From: Oribacterium sp. oral taxon 078 str. F0262
GTDB taxonomy: Bacteria; Bacillota; Clostridia; Lachnospirales; Lachnospiraceae
DNA: 64,000 nucleotides
NCBI RefSeq assembly: GCF_000160135.1
Contig: NZ_GG729934.1
Span: 4,499-68,498, forward strand
Direction of reading: 5' to 3'
Numbering within the stretch: position 1 is the stretch's first letter; every line of letters starts with the position of its first letter. The position numbers were made by a program, and so were the translations under genes. Positions 43,176-52,200 of this stretch are shown one piece after another. The notes beneath the pieces are model-generated. The model was not told the origin of the DNA, did no database searches, and worked only from the letters and a program-made list of their open reading frames with translations.

Positions 43176-43279
43176 TTTGCCGCGGGAGAGAAAATCGAGA
43201 GGATTCCGCCGGGGGCGCGGAGAGAATTTCGCGGCGGGGAAAAAGGATTTCGGAAGGGGAAAAGGACGGTCTTAGAGCT

Positions 43280-44071
43280 ATGAATCTGGAGAAGACATTC
43301 AGGATGCTTCGGAAAAACTGGAAGCTTGGAAAGTATCGGAGGCTTTTGCAAAATGCGGGACTCTGCGCGGCGACAGCGTGTATCGTGCTTCTCCTCGTCT
43401 ATTTTGTCCGGGGCAGGGAAGCGGAGAAGGAGATCGAGGCGCTCCGGGCTTTGAAAAATCAGGCGGCGGCGGAGTCCTCCGCCGCGCTCCCGAAGCTGGA
43501 CGGACGGGAGGTCTCCGGGGAGTACCAGGAGCTTTTCCTGAAGAATCCGGATCTCGTCGCCTGGCTCACGATCGACGGCACGAAGATCGATTACCCGGTC
43601 ATGTGGACGCCGGAGGACCCGGAATTTTACAGCCACAGGGGCTTTGACAAGAAGGAATCGCAAAACGGCCTTCTCTTTCTGGACAAGGGCTCCCGCATCA
43701 ATGAATACGGGGGAAATCTGATCGTCTACGGCCACAACATGAAGAACGGCTCCATGTTTGCGGATCTTCTCCGCTATGGGAAAAAGAGCTACTGGGAGGG
43801 GCATAAGAGCATACAGCTCGATACTTTGCAGGAGTCGCGCCGCTATGAGATCTTTGCGGCGGGGAAGAGCGGGGATCCGAAGGCGCTCCCCTACGGCTTT
43901 ACGACGGCGTCCGAGAAGGAGTGCAGGGCGGCGCTGGAGGGGATGCAGGCGCTGAGTCTCTATGATACCGGGGAGAAGGGAAACTGGGGGGACGACTTCC
44001 TGACGCTCTCCACCTGCGACTACAGCACAAAGGACGGGAGATTCGTCGTGATGGCGCGGCGGGTAAAGTAG
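43280..44071 (+). CDS. srtB: Class B sortase
   Basis: A 263-aa membrane-anchored transpeptidase: N-terminal helix (about 27-43), then the sortase B fold with catalytic His152 (YGHNM), Cys246 (TLSTC) and Arg260. Class B sortases commonly sit in iron/heme loci and anchor NEAT proteins such as IsdC. Here it leads the heme locus. The most obvious wall-anchored candidate encoded nearby ends in IPYTG, closer to the class A LPXTG motif than to NPQTN, so which proteins it anchors is open. No clear ribosome site precedes the ATG. Confidence 0.92.
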   Translation: MNLEKTFRMLRKNWKLGKYRRLLQNAGLCAATACIVLLLVYFVRGREAEKEIEALRALKNQAAAESSAALPKLDGREVSGEYQELFLKNPDLVAWLTIDGTKIDYPVMWTPEDPEFYSHRGFDKKESQNGLLFLDKGSRINEYGGNLIVYGHNMKNGSMFADLLRYGKKSYWEGHKSIQLDTLQESRRYEIFAAGKSGDPKALPYGFTTASEKECRAALEGMQALSLYDTGEKGNWGDDFLTLSTCDYSTKDGRFVVMARRVK

Positions 44072-44087
44072 AGGCGAGGATCTTTTC

Positions 44088-45428
44088 ATGAGGAGAGCTT
44101 TTCAAAGAGCGGTTTTTTCCATCTTTTTCCTCCTGGCATTGCTGGGAAGAGCGCCTCTCGCATGGGCGCTTCCGAAGGGGAATTATCTTGTAACGGTGAG
44201 TCCGAGCTACCGCGATCCGGAGAGCGGAGAGATCGAGGACCCGGGAAACAATGAGGCCATAGGGCAGGGCATGACGGAGAAGCTCTGCGGAAGGAGCGGC
44301 CTTCTGGAGGTGGGAGAGGGCGGAGAGATGTATCTCACGGTCCGCTACTATCTGAGCCAGTTCGTGCGGGACGTGAGCTTCGAGGAGCGTTCCGGAGGCT
44401 CCTTCTCCCCTCTCTCCTTTCAGGAGATGCAGACGAGAGCGCCCCGGGAGGGAGCTGACAATATCGACGAGAAGTACGGCTACACGGATTACCGGATGAA
44501 GGTCAAAAGCATGGATTCTGTCTTCCGGGGGAAGGCCTATGTAGAGCCGATGGGGAGAAATGTCGTCTATTTCTTCCGCTTCGGAAATCCGGTTCCGGGG
44601 AGCGGGGATTTCGTGCTTTCTCAGGAGAATGCCCGGGCGGAGAGCTCGGGGGCTCAGGGGGGAGAGAGCAGAGGATCGGAGAGGGAAGCTTCTTATTCTG
44701 TTTCTGAGGGAGGATATCCCGAGGAAAGGGGCAGAGAGCAGAGCGGAGTCTCCCCTGATCCGGCGGAGCGCCCGGCAGCTTCCTCCTATCGGGAGTATCG
44801 GGAGAGGGATGCGGGAGACGGAGGAAATGGAGGCAATGAAGGAAATGGAAGCGGAGACGCGGATGCTCCTGTGACAGGCATCCCGGAGAAGCCCGCGGAT
44901 CTTAAAGCGAGGAGAGCTTCTTCGGACGGCAGAGGGCTTTCGGGAAGCGGAGACTCTTCGGGAAGCGGAGAGAGCCTTTCCGGAAGCGGGAATCTCTCCG
45001 GAGACGGAAGCTTCTCGAGAGGCGAAGGCTCCTTCATATCCGGAAGCGAAAGCTTATCCGGAGACGGAGATTCCGGGGACAGCGGCTATCGCCTGGATAC
45101 CGACTATGATCTCTCGGCGCAGCCCATGGAGGAGGCGAGGAAGCTGACGGAGCCCCTCCTGAAAAATGCGGTCGGGATCTCCGGTGAGAGCTGGAAAAGG
45201 GACGAAGCTTCCTCTCCAGAAGAAAAGGGGGAGAAAAACCATAAGAGCGGATTCTCCGCTTCCAAGCTTGTCATGCTCTTACTGCTCGCTCTCTCCGCTG
45301 TCCTCTTAGGCTGCTTCTTCTTTTTCGGAAGGAGGAGAGATAAGGGATCGGCCGGGGATGAGAGAGAGAATGCGGAGAAGAATGGGGGAGGAAGGCCCAA
45401 AGAGCGGGGAGGAAGAGAGGAAAGATGA
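44088..45428 (+). CDS. shp: Shp-like cell-surface heme-binding protein
   Basis: A 446-aa exported protein. After a signal peptide (1-27) a Shp-type heme domain spans about 28-170 (EDPGNNEAIGQGMTEKL, MYLTVRYYLSQFVRDVSFEE, KAYVEPMGRNVVYFFRFG). Met62 and Met155 sit where the two axial heme methionines of streptococcal Shp (about Met66 and Met153) are expected. A long Ser/Gly/Glu-rich spacer (about 175-350) with GSG repeats follows, then a membrane helix (about 394-415) and a basic tail, as in Shp. It should take heme from the large NEAT protein and pass it to the ABC importer. Its stop overlaps the next start (ATGA). Confidence 0.75.
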   Translation: MRRAFQRAVFSIFFLLALLGRAPLAWALPKGNYLVTVSPSYRDPESGEIEDPGNNEAIGQGMTEKLCGRSGLLEVGEGGEMYLTVRYYLSQFVRDVSFEERSGGSFSPLSFQEMQTRAPREGADNIDEKYGYTDYRMKVKSMDSVFRGKAYVEPMGRNVVYFFRFGNPVPGSGDFVLSQENARAESSGAQGGESRGSEREASYSVSEGGYPEERGREQSGVSPDPAERPAASSYREYRERDAGDGGNGGNEGNGSGDADAPVTGIPEKPADLKARRASSDGRGLSGSGDSSGSGESLSGSGNLSGDGSFSRGEGSFISGSESLSGDGDSGDSGYRLDTDYDLSAQPMEEARKLTEPLLKNAVGISGESWKRDEASSPEEKGEKNHKSGFSASKLVMLLLLALSAVLLGCFFFFGRRRDKGSAGDERENAEKNGGGRPKERGGREER

Positions 45429-46465
45429 GGCTTTTGAGAGGAAGAGGGGGAGCTTTTTGCAGGATAGCGGCGCTTCTTCTCGCAGCGGCAGTCCTCCTTG
45501 GCTCCTGCATCGATCAGAGCGGGGGCAGAGGGGCACAGGGGCTTTCGGAGAGCGCGGAGAGCGGGAGTGAGCTCCCCGAAAAGGAGAATACAGAAGGTGG
45601 GAGCGAGCTTCCGAAAAAGGAGAGTGCGGAGAGAGAAAGCGGGGTCCGGAAGGAGGAGAACGAAGAGGACAGAGGCGAGGCCTCTTCCTCCCCGAGGATC
45701 GTCGCGACCAGTCCCGCGACAGTGGAAATTATGGCGAGGCTCGATCTTTCGCTGGTCGGCGTCCCGGAATCCAGCCTCTCTTCCCTTCCGTCCCGCTACA
45801 GCGCGGTGACGAGGGTCGGGACCGCCATGGGGCCGGATATGGAGATCATCAAGACGCTGAAGCCCGACTATGTCATCGGCCCGGCCTCCCTGGAGAAGGA
45901 TATGGAGCCGAAGCTCCGAGCAGCGGGGCTTCGGGGGATCTTTCTGAATCTGGAGAGCGTGGAGGGACTGTATAAGAGCGTGGAGGAGCTGGGGGCACTC
46001 CTTGGAAGAGAGGAGGAGGCAGAGCGGATGGTCGATGAGTTTTCCGCCTTCTACTATGCCTATCAAAAGGAACATGCGGGCCGCGAGAGTCCGAGCGTTC
46101 TGATCCTGATGGGGCTTCCGGGCTCCTATGTCGTCGCGACGGGGAAGAGCTATGTGGGAAGTCTCGTCCGGCTTGCGGGCGGGAGAAATGTCTATGAGGA
46201 CGAGGCGCAGGACTTCATCGTCGCAAATACGGAGGATATGCAGAGGAAGGACCCGGATATCATACTGCGGGCGGCTCACGCTCTGCCGGAGGATGTAGAG
46301 GCCATGTTCCACCAGGAATTCGAGACGAATGAGATCTGGAGACATTTCCGGGCGGTTGAGGACGGATGTGTCTACGACCTCCCCTACCAGGAGTTTGGGA
46401 TGAGTGCGAAATTCAATTTCCCGGCGGCGCTCCGGATCCTGGAGCCCATGCTCTACGGAGAATGA
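45425..46465 (+). CDS. isdE: Heme ABC transporter substrate-binding lipoprotein (SiaA/IsdE-like)
   Basis: A 346-aa lipoprotein with lipobox LLGSC (Cys28), an acidic/lysine linker containing a repeated GSELPEKE/GSELPKKE (about 47-70), and a heme-binding-protein fold. Met135 in VGTAMGPDME and His285 in LRAAHALPED are 150 residues apart, the same distance as the heme ligands Met79 and His229 I recall for SiaA, which strongly supports heme as ligand. FGMSAKFNFPAALRILEPML is the typical C-terminus. It is translationally coupled to shp by ATGA. Heme is handed to the permease encoded next. Confidence 0.88.
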   Translation: MRLLRGRGGAFCRIAALLLAAAVLLGSCIDQSGGRGAQGLSESAESGSELPEKENTEGGSELPKKESAERESGVRKEENEEDRGEASSSPRIVATSPATVEIMARLDLSLVGVPESSLSSLPSRYSAVTRVGTAMGPDMEIIKTLKPDYVIGPASLEKDMEPKLRAAGLRGIFLNLESVEGLYKSVEELGALLGREEEAERMVDEFSAFYYAYQKEHAGRESPSVLILMGLPGSYVVATGKSYVGSLVRLAGGRNVYEDEAQDFIVANTEDMQRKDPDIILRAAHALPEDVEAMFHQEFETNEIWRHFRAVEDGCVYDLPYQEFGMSAKFNFPAALRILEPMLYGE

Positions 46466-46534
46466 GAAAAAGGGAAGGAAGAAAATGAAGGAAATGAAGG
46501 AAACGAAGGGAAAAAAGGAAACGAGGGGGGAAAG

Positions 46535-47554
46535 ATGAAGGAAATGACAGCGGAGGGAAATACGGGGAGGACGGGGCGGACAGCAGTGTTTTTCCTCGTC
46601 GCGGCGCTGCTCCTTCTCCTTCTTTTCTGGTTTTCCGTGAACACGGGGAGCCTTCCCATCACACCGAGGGAGCTCTATCTGGGACTCTTCGTGCGCTACG
46701 ATCAGAATGTCGCCGCGGTCTGGGATCTCCGCTTTCCCAGGATCCTCATCGCGATGCTCGGCGGGGCGGCGCTCTCTGTCTCCGGCGTGCTGTTCCAGGC
46801 CTGCATGAGAAATCCGATCGCCGATCCCGGCATCATCGGGATCAGCGCGGGGGCGGGCTTCGCATCCGCTCTGACCACGGCCCTCTTCCCCTCTCTCTAC
46901 TTCTTCCTTCCGATCTTTTCCTTCGCCGGAGGGATCGCCGCCTGCGTGCTCGTCTATCTCCTGGCCTTTCGAAACGGACTGAATCCGCTTCGCATCATCC
47001 TCGTGGGAGTCGCGGTGAACGCGGTGTTCACGGGACTGATGCAGGCCTTTACCGCGATGAGCGGGGGAAATCTCTCCGGTGTCGCCGGGATCGCGAACGC
47101 GGGTATCACTCAAAAGACCTGGGAGGATGTCTTCCTCCTCGCCGGCTATGCGGTGCTGGGGCTCACGCTCTCCTGGATGCTCTTCTACCAGTGTGATCTC
47201 CTGCTCCTTAGTGATCAGACGGCGGAGGGGCTCGGGCTCAATGTGACGGCCGCGCGGATCGCGGTCTCTCTGGTCGCCGTGGTGCTCGCATCCTCCGCTG
47301 CCGCGGAGCTTGGCGTAGTGTCCTTCCTGGGGCTGATCGTTCCCCACATCGCAAGGCTTCTCGTCGGCTCCCGGCATAAGATCCTGATTCCCTTCTCCGC
47401 ACTGGGAGGAGCGCTGCTTCTCCTTCTCGCGGACACGATCGGGCGGAGGATCGCCTTCCCCCACGAGATCCCGGCTGCGATTCTCCTCTCGATCGTCGGA
47501 GGACCGCTTCTCATCCTGCTGATCAGAAGGAGCGATAAAAGCTATGGCATATAG
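46535..47554 (+). CDS. Heme ABC transporter permease (FecCD family)
   Basis: A 339-aa BtuC/FecCD permease: LRFPRILIAMLGGAALSVSG, NPIADPGIIGISAGAGFASA and coupling stretch FLGLIVPHIARLLVG. It forms the homodimeric channel of the heme importer. The 69 bases before it are purine-rich microrepeats of GAAGGAAAY, ending in GAGGGGGGAAAG as ribosome site. It corresponds in place to SiaB/IsdF. Confidence 0.9.
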   Translation: MKEMTAEGNTGRTGRTAVFFLVAALLLLLLFWFSVNTGSLPITPRELYLGLFVRYDQNVAAVWDLRFPRILIAMLGGAALSVSGVLFQACMRNPIADPGIIGISAGAGFASALTTALFPSLYFFLPIFSFAGGIAACVLVYLLAFRNGLNPLRIILVGVAVNAVFTGLMQAFTAMSGGNLSGVAGIANAGITQKTWEDVFLLAGYAVLGLTLSWMLFYQCDLLLLSDQTAEGLGLNVTAARIAVSLVAVVLASSAAAELGVVSFLGLIVPHIARLLVGSRHKILIPFSALGGALLLLLADTIGRRIAFPHEIPAAILLSIVGGPLLILLIRRSDKSYGI

Positions 47555-47573
47555 ACTGGAAAAGGAGAGGGAC

Positions 47574-48359
47574 ATGGTGGAAGCATCGGATGCGATGGAG
47601 ATCCGGGATCTCAGCTTCTCCTACGACGGGCGGGAGAAGGTGCTTTCACATATCGATCTTTGCATCCCGAGGGGAAAGATCACCGTTCTCCTTGGCGCAA
47701 ACGGCTGCGGGAAGACGACGCTCTTTCGCCTGATGGCGAGAAATTTCTCTCCGGATGAGGGGGAGATTCTGCTCGGCGGAGTGAGGATAGAGGAGCTCAG
47801 CCGGAAGGAGTTCGCCCGGAGGGCGGCGATCGTTCATCAGAGTAATACCGCGCCGCCGGACCTTTGTGTGGAGACGCTGGTCGGCTACGGGAGGACGCCC
47901 TACCTCCACGCCTTCCAGAGCGCGGGATCGAAGAGCGACTGCGACGCCATTCGCTGGGCGATGGAGCTTACGGGTGTCTTAAAGCATCGGAAAAAGATGG
48001 TCTCGGAGCTTTCCGGGGGACAGCGGCAGCGGGTCTGGATCGCGGCGGCGCTGGCCCAGGAGACGGAGCTTCTGATGCTGGATGAGCCGACGAGTTTCCT
48101 CGATATCCGCTATCAGATCGAGCTTCTTCAGCTCATACGGAGGCTGAACCGGGACTACGGCATGACCATCGTCATGGTGCTCCACGACATCAACCAGGCG
48201 ATCCGCTACGCGGATGAGATCGTGGGGATGAAGGACGGCAGAATCACGGCGCAGGGTCTGGCAGAGGAGCTCGTGACGCCGGACTTCCTCCGGGAGCTCT
48301 ACGGCATCGCGCTCCCGCTCACGGAGCTATCGGGGCAGAAATTCGTGCTGGCGGTGTGA
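47574..48359 (+). CDS. Heme ABC transporter ATP-binding protein
   Basis: A 261-aa ATPase: Walker A GANGCGKTT, signature LSGGQRQRVWIAAALA, Walker B ELLMLDEPTSFLD, switch VLHDINQ. The ATG at 47574 follows AAGGAGAGGG and the permease stop; the longer start at 47544 overlaps the permease and is less likely. It corresponds in place to SiaC. Confidence 0.92.
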   Translation: MVEASDAMEIRDLSFSYDGREKVLSHIDLCIPRGKITVLLGANGCGKTTLFRLMARNFSPDEGEILLGGVRIEELSRKEFARRAAIVHQSNTAPPDLCVETLVGYGRTPYLHAFQSAGSKSDCDAIRWAMELTGVLKHRKKMVSELSGGQRQRVWIAAALAQETELLMLDEPTSFLDIRYQIELLQLIRRLNRDYGMTIVMVLHDINQAIRYADEIVGMKDGRITAQGLAEELVTPDFLRELYGIALPLTELSGQKFVLAV

Positions 48360-48739
48360 GTTCCCTGTTTCTGACTTCTTTGCGCCGCCCGGCCGCTCCA
48401 TAAGCAGGCCGTCTGCCTCCCTGCCGCTTTGTCGCTCTGTAAGCAGGCCGTCTGCCGCCCCGGCGTTTAGCGATCTGGTTTTTCAAGATCGCTTATGCGC
48501 CGCTGGCCGCGGCAGTCGGAGCGAGAGCGTCCTGCATCGGAGCGGCGAAGCAGCAGGAGAGGCGGTCTTATACACGTAAATCGCTCATTCGCCGCTGGCT
48601 TTGCCCGGCCGGCAAAGAAGCGGTATTTTCGGAGAGGTGGATGCCGGGCGGAGGGAAGGCCTCCGTATCGAAAGAACACCCGATGCTCTGGAAGGGGCGA
48701 GAGGAAAACATTGTTTAATTTACAGAAGGAGGTATCAAG
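48360..48739. other. Intergenic region with direct repeats
   Basis: It holds a 17-bp direct repeat, TAAGCAGGCCGTCTGCC, at 48401-48417 and 48440-48456 (39-base period), and an inverted repeat AGCGATCT/AGATCGCT at about 48470-48494 that carries the CGCTTAT motif. No gene is seen. A TTGTTTAATTTACAG tract and AAGGAGG lead into the next gene. Confidence 0.6.
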
Positions 48740-49165
48740 ATGAAAACGAGAAACAAACTGGCGTCGGTAATTCTTACCATGGCTCTGCTGATCGGGACTT
48801 CCCTTTCCGCATTCGCCAGCAACCTGAATGGGCCCTTCCTGTTCCGCGATGCGGCGCTCACGAAGCAGTATCCGCAGCACGCGCAGGCCTGCTTCCGGCA
48901 GGTTCTGACGGAGGATGCAGGGGGGAACAAGACGGAGCTGAAGGTCTACGTGAAGGATGTGAGCTACTTCTTCATCACGGGGAGGATCACCTCGATGACG
49001 ATTGATGGAAAGACGAGAGTGCCTGATAAAAACCAGGTGATCACCTTCCCCGCGGTCAGTAACAAGCTGATCTCAAAGGACGGTGCCGTGAAGGTCAGCC
49101 TTGAGCTGAGCTATCTCGGACACAAGCACGATGTGAGAAACGTCTACCTGGATGTGATCAACTAA
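48740..49165 (+). CDS. Small secreted protein of the heme locus
   Basis: A 141-aa protein with a signal peptide (cleavage after AFA, residue 26) and a mature beta-rich domain of about 115 residues (YFFITGRITSMTIDGKTR; VSLELSYLGHKHDVRNVYLD). It has no membrane anchor or sorting signal. The strand pattern and position between the importer and the NEAT protein suggest a soluble heme-binding or accessory protein, but I cannot assign it to NEAT or any other family with confidence. AAGGAGG lies 9 bases before the ATG. Confidence 0.6.
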   Translation: MKTRNKLASVILTMALLIGTSLSAFASNLNGPFLFRDAALTKQYPQHAQACFRQVLTEDAGGNKTELKVYVKDVSYFFITGRITSMTIDGKTRVPDKNQVITFPAVSNKLISKDGAVKVSLELSYLGHKHDVRNVYLDVIN

Positions 49166-49293
49166 GGCTCTCGGGCGAAGGGCGCCTGTAAGGAATCGGG
49201 GCGGAGGGCGAAGCAGACTGCCCTCCGCTCCTCACAGGCTCTGTCCGCCGCAAAAGGGCGGGCAGAGCCTAAGTCAAGGAAAGGACCTGAATC

Positions 49294-52200
49294 ATGAAAA
49301 AGCTTTGGAAGAGGATGATACGGAAGGGACTCGCGGGGCTTCTCTGCCTTTCACTCCTTCTGGCTCCGGCGGCAGTCCCCGGCTCCCTGCATCCCCTCGC
49401 GGCCCCGGAGGAGCAGGATCTTGCAGAGGGGGAGAGCTACCTCGTCCCGATGGAGTTCTATACGGCGAACATCGATGCGGACTGGAACCATCCGAAGCAG
49501 CGGAAGGCGGGTCTTTTCAGCGATACGAGGACGCAGATCTATGATCTTGCGGAAATCCGAAGGCTCGGCGGGAAGTATGAGGTCAGTCTCTACTATCACG
49601 GCTTTCATGTCTCAGACATGGTGCAGCTCATGGATATCGAAGGGGCAAGGAGGGCGGAGAAGGACGGCTACGCCTACTGCAATGAGGTTCCGATGGGGGA
49701 CTTCAATAAGCCCGCGCAGTACAAGAATCCGGGGGCAGAGGGACTGGAAAAATCCGTGAGCGCGGCGGGGGACCGCTACCACAGGACAGACGCAAAGACC
49801 GTCCTCTTCGACGAGGAGAGGGATACGGGGAAGATCACGCTCACGCTGGAGGAGCTCTCCGGCGGGCTGTATTTCCAAAGCCTGTATACTCCAAGCTCCG
49901 GGCTTCCCGTGTCGCAGTACATCAGCTTTGAGCTCTCCAAGGCAGAGCGGATTGTAAGTTATGGGGCGGGACAGTATACGCTTGGCTATGACTGGTGTAA
50001 TTATGTGGCCGCAGATGACAGATACGATTTTTCCCGGAAGTACACGGATCGAAGCGTAAAGATGTATGAGCGGGTCTCAAAGCTTTTTGAGAGAGCTGTG
50101 GAGACGGAGGCGGACGGAGCGGGAAGGCTTCGGGCGAGCTTTCGGCTTCGGGATACGGAGGGGATCAAGAGCATCTCCCTCGCCGGAAAGAAAAAGCTGG
50201 ACTTTGCCTCTTTCGATAAGTGGACGCGGAAAAGGCTGGAGCAGGAGTTTGAGGGGACGGACTTTACGGAGCTTTGGGAGAAGGGATCCGGAAAGGATAC
50301 GATCACGCTGGACTTTAAGGATATCCGGGACGGCCGCTATCTTCAGATCCTGACAGAGGAGGATGATGCCTACAATAAGGAGGAGGATCCGGATGCTCCG
50401 CCGGAGAGGAGCTGGTATGCCTATCTTCGGCTCACGCCGAAGGTGAAGGAGGAGAGCGAGGAGGAGCGCCTCCTCTCCGGAGAGGCGGAGCTTCGCATGG
50501 CGAAGGGAGCCATACCGGAGAACAGCGAATTCCGCTTTGAGCGGGTAGAGGGTGCGGTGAAGCCGCTCTACTGCTCGGAATACGATCTTAAGGGGGCAGC
50601 GCGCTTCAGCAGAAGCGGGAGCGCCTGCGTGAGCTACAACAGCTCCTTAAAGGCGAATGGGGAGCAGTTTTCTCTGAACGGGCAGGTGACGCTCCGCCTC
50701 AAGCTTCCGGAGGACTTTGACCTTTCGACGACGACGGTGCAGATCAGTAAGAGCAGCGGAGAATTCGAAAATACCTACAGTAAGTACATCGACAGGGACA
50801 GCCGGACCTTCGTTTTCACGACGAGCCAGGCGGCGGATCTGAACGCGACCTACAGCTTCTACGATTACGGGCAGCATCTCCGGCCGGAGGAGCTTGCGGA
50901 GCTTCCGGCGGGGCTCTACCGGGTGCGGCTCACGATGGCGCACGCCTTTCAGCCCCACTTCCCCTCCATGTCGAACCAGTCCATCGTGGACAATACGGGC
51001 TATCTCGAGGTCTCTGAGGCGGAGGGGAAAAAGAGCTTCCGGGTCTATTACGCCCTGGAGCCCGTCTATGTATCCGGGCTCACCGGATATATGACGGGGG
51101 AGTTCTGCTGTGACGGAGAGGATCAGAGTGTCTATACGCCGGTGGAGGTCCATTCGTATTATACGGCGGAGGACGGCGGTCTCGGCTTCGACGCCTGGGC
51201 GAGGGAATATCATTTCCAGTATCTGAAGAGCCTGAGCTTCCCCCTCGGAAAGCCGCGGGATGACGGCTCCTACCTGATCCGCTTCACGGTTCCGGCGATG
51301 GATGTGCACCCCGGGGACGGGACCGGCGTCCAGGTCGCATCTCTTCGGATCAGCGAGCCGGAAAAGCTTGAGGACGGAGCGGTAAATCCCCTTTCGGGGC
51401 ACGATAAGTCTGTGCTCCGGGCTGTGATCGAGAGGGCAGAGCGCGCTCTCGAGAGCATGGACAAGGCGGGGGAGACCTATCTCTCGCTGCAGAGCGCGGT
51501 CTCGGAGGCGAAGCAGTGCTACGCCGGGAATCCGTCGGAGGAGGAGCTCCTGAAGGGGAGGGATAAGCTTTTGCAGGCGATGAAGGATTCCGGAGCGGGA
51601 GAGGGGAAGCGGCTCTCGGACGGGGTCTATCGTCTTCCCTTTACGGTCTATGAGAATGGAGGAGAGGCTCCCTCTTCGCTCAGCGGATACTTCGGCCGCA
51701 CGCTGATCCTGACAGCAGCAGGCAGTACGATGAAGCTTAAGCTTCCCCTTTCGGAGCTGGACGGAGACAGCGTCACGGAGCTTCAGTATGATAACGGGGT
51801 GATGTTAAAGGATGCGGAGAAGCTTAAGGACAAAGAGGGAAGGCTCAGTGCCTTTTTGATCGACCGCGCCTATACGGAGGCGAGCTTCGAGATCGACATA
51901 AAGACAAAGCGGAAGGATTATCAGCAGACCCTTTATCTTCGGCCGGACTTCTCAAAGGCGGAGGAGTCCGCGGCGCCGGAGGAGGAGATCCGCACGCTGA
52001 AGGAGCTGATCCTGGAGATCGAGGCACTTCTGGAAGAGGACTATACGAAGGCCTCCCTGAGGGATGCCCGGAAGGCGGCAGAGGAAGCGGCGGCGGTCTA
52101 TCGGGAAACGGCGCCGGAGCGGGACGCCGTGCGGGAGCAGGTCGAGAGCTTAAGACGCGCGAAGGAGGGACTGGTCTCCCTGAAGGAGCTCCGGGAAGCG

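Noticed and set aside
45104-47575. 823-codon open frame on the reverse strand
   Set aside because: It is antisense to shp, the heme-binding protein and permease genes; its sequence is charge-rich noise caused by codon bias of the real genes.
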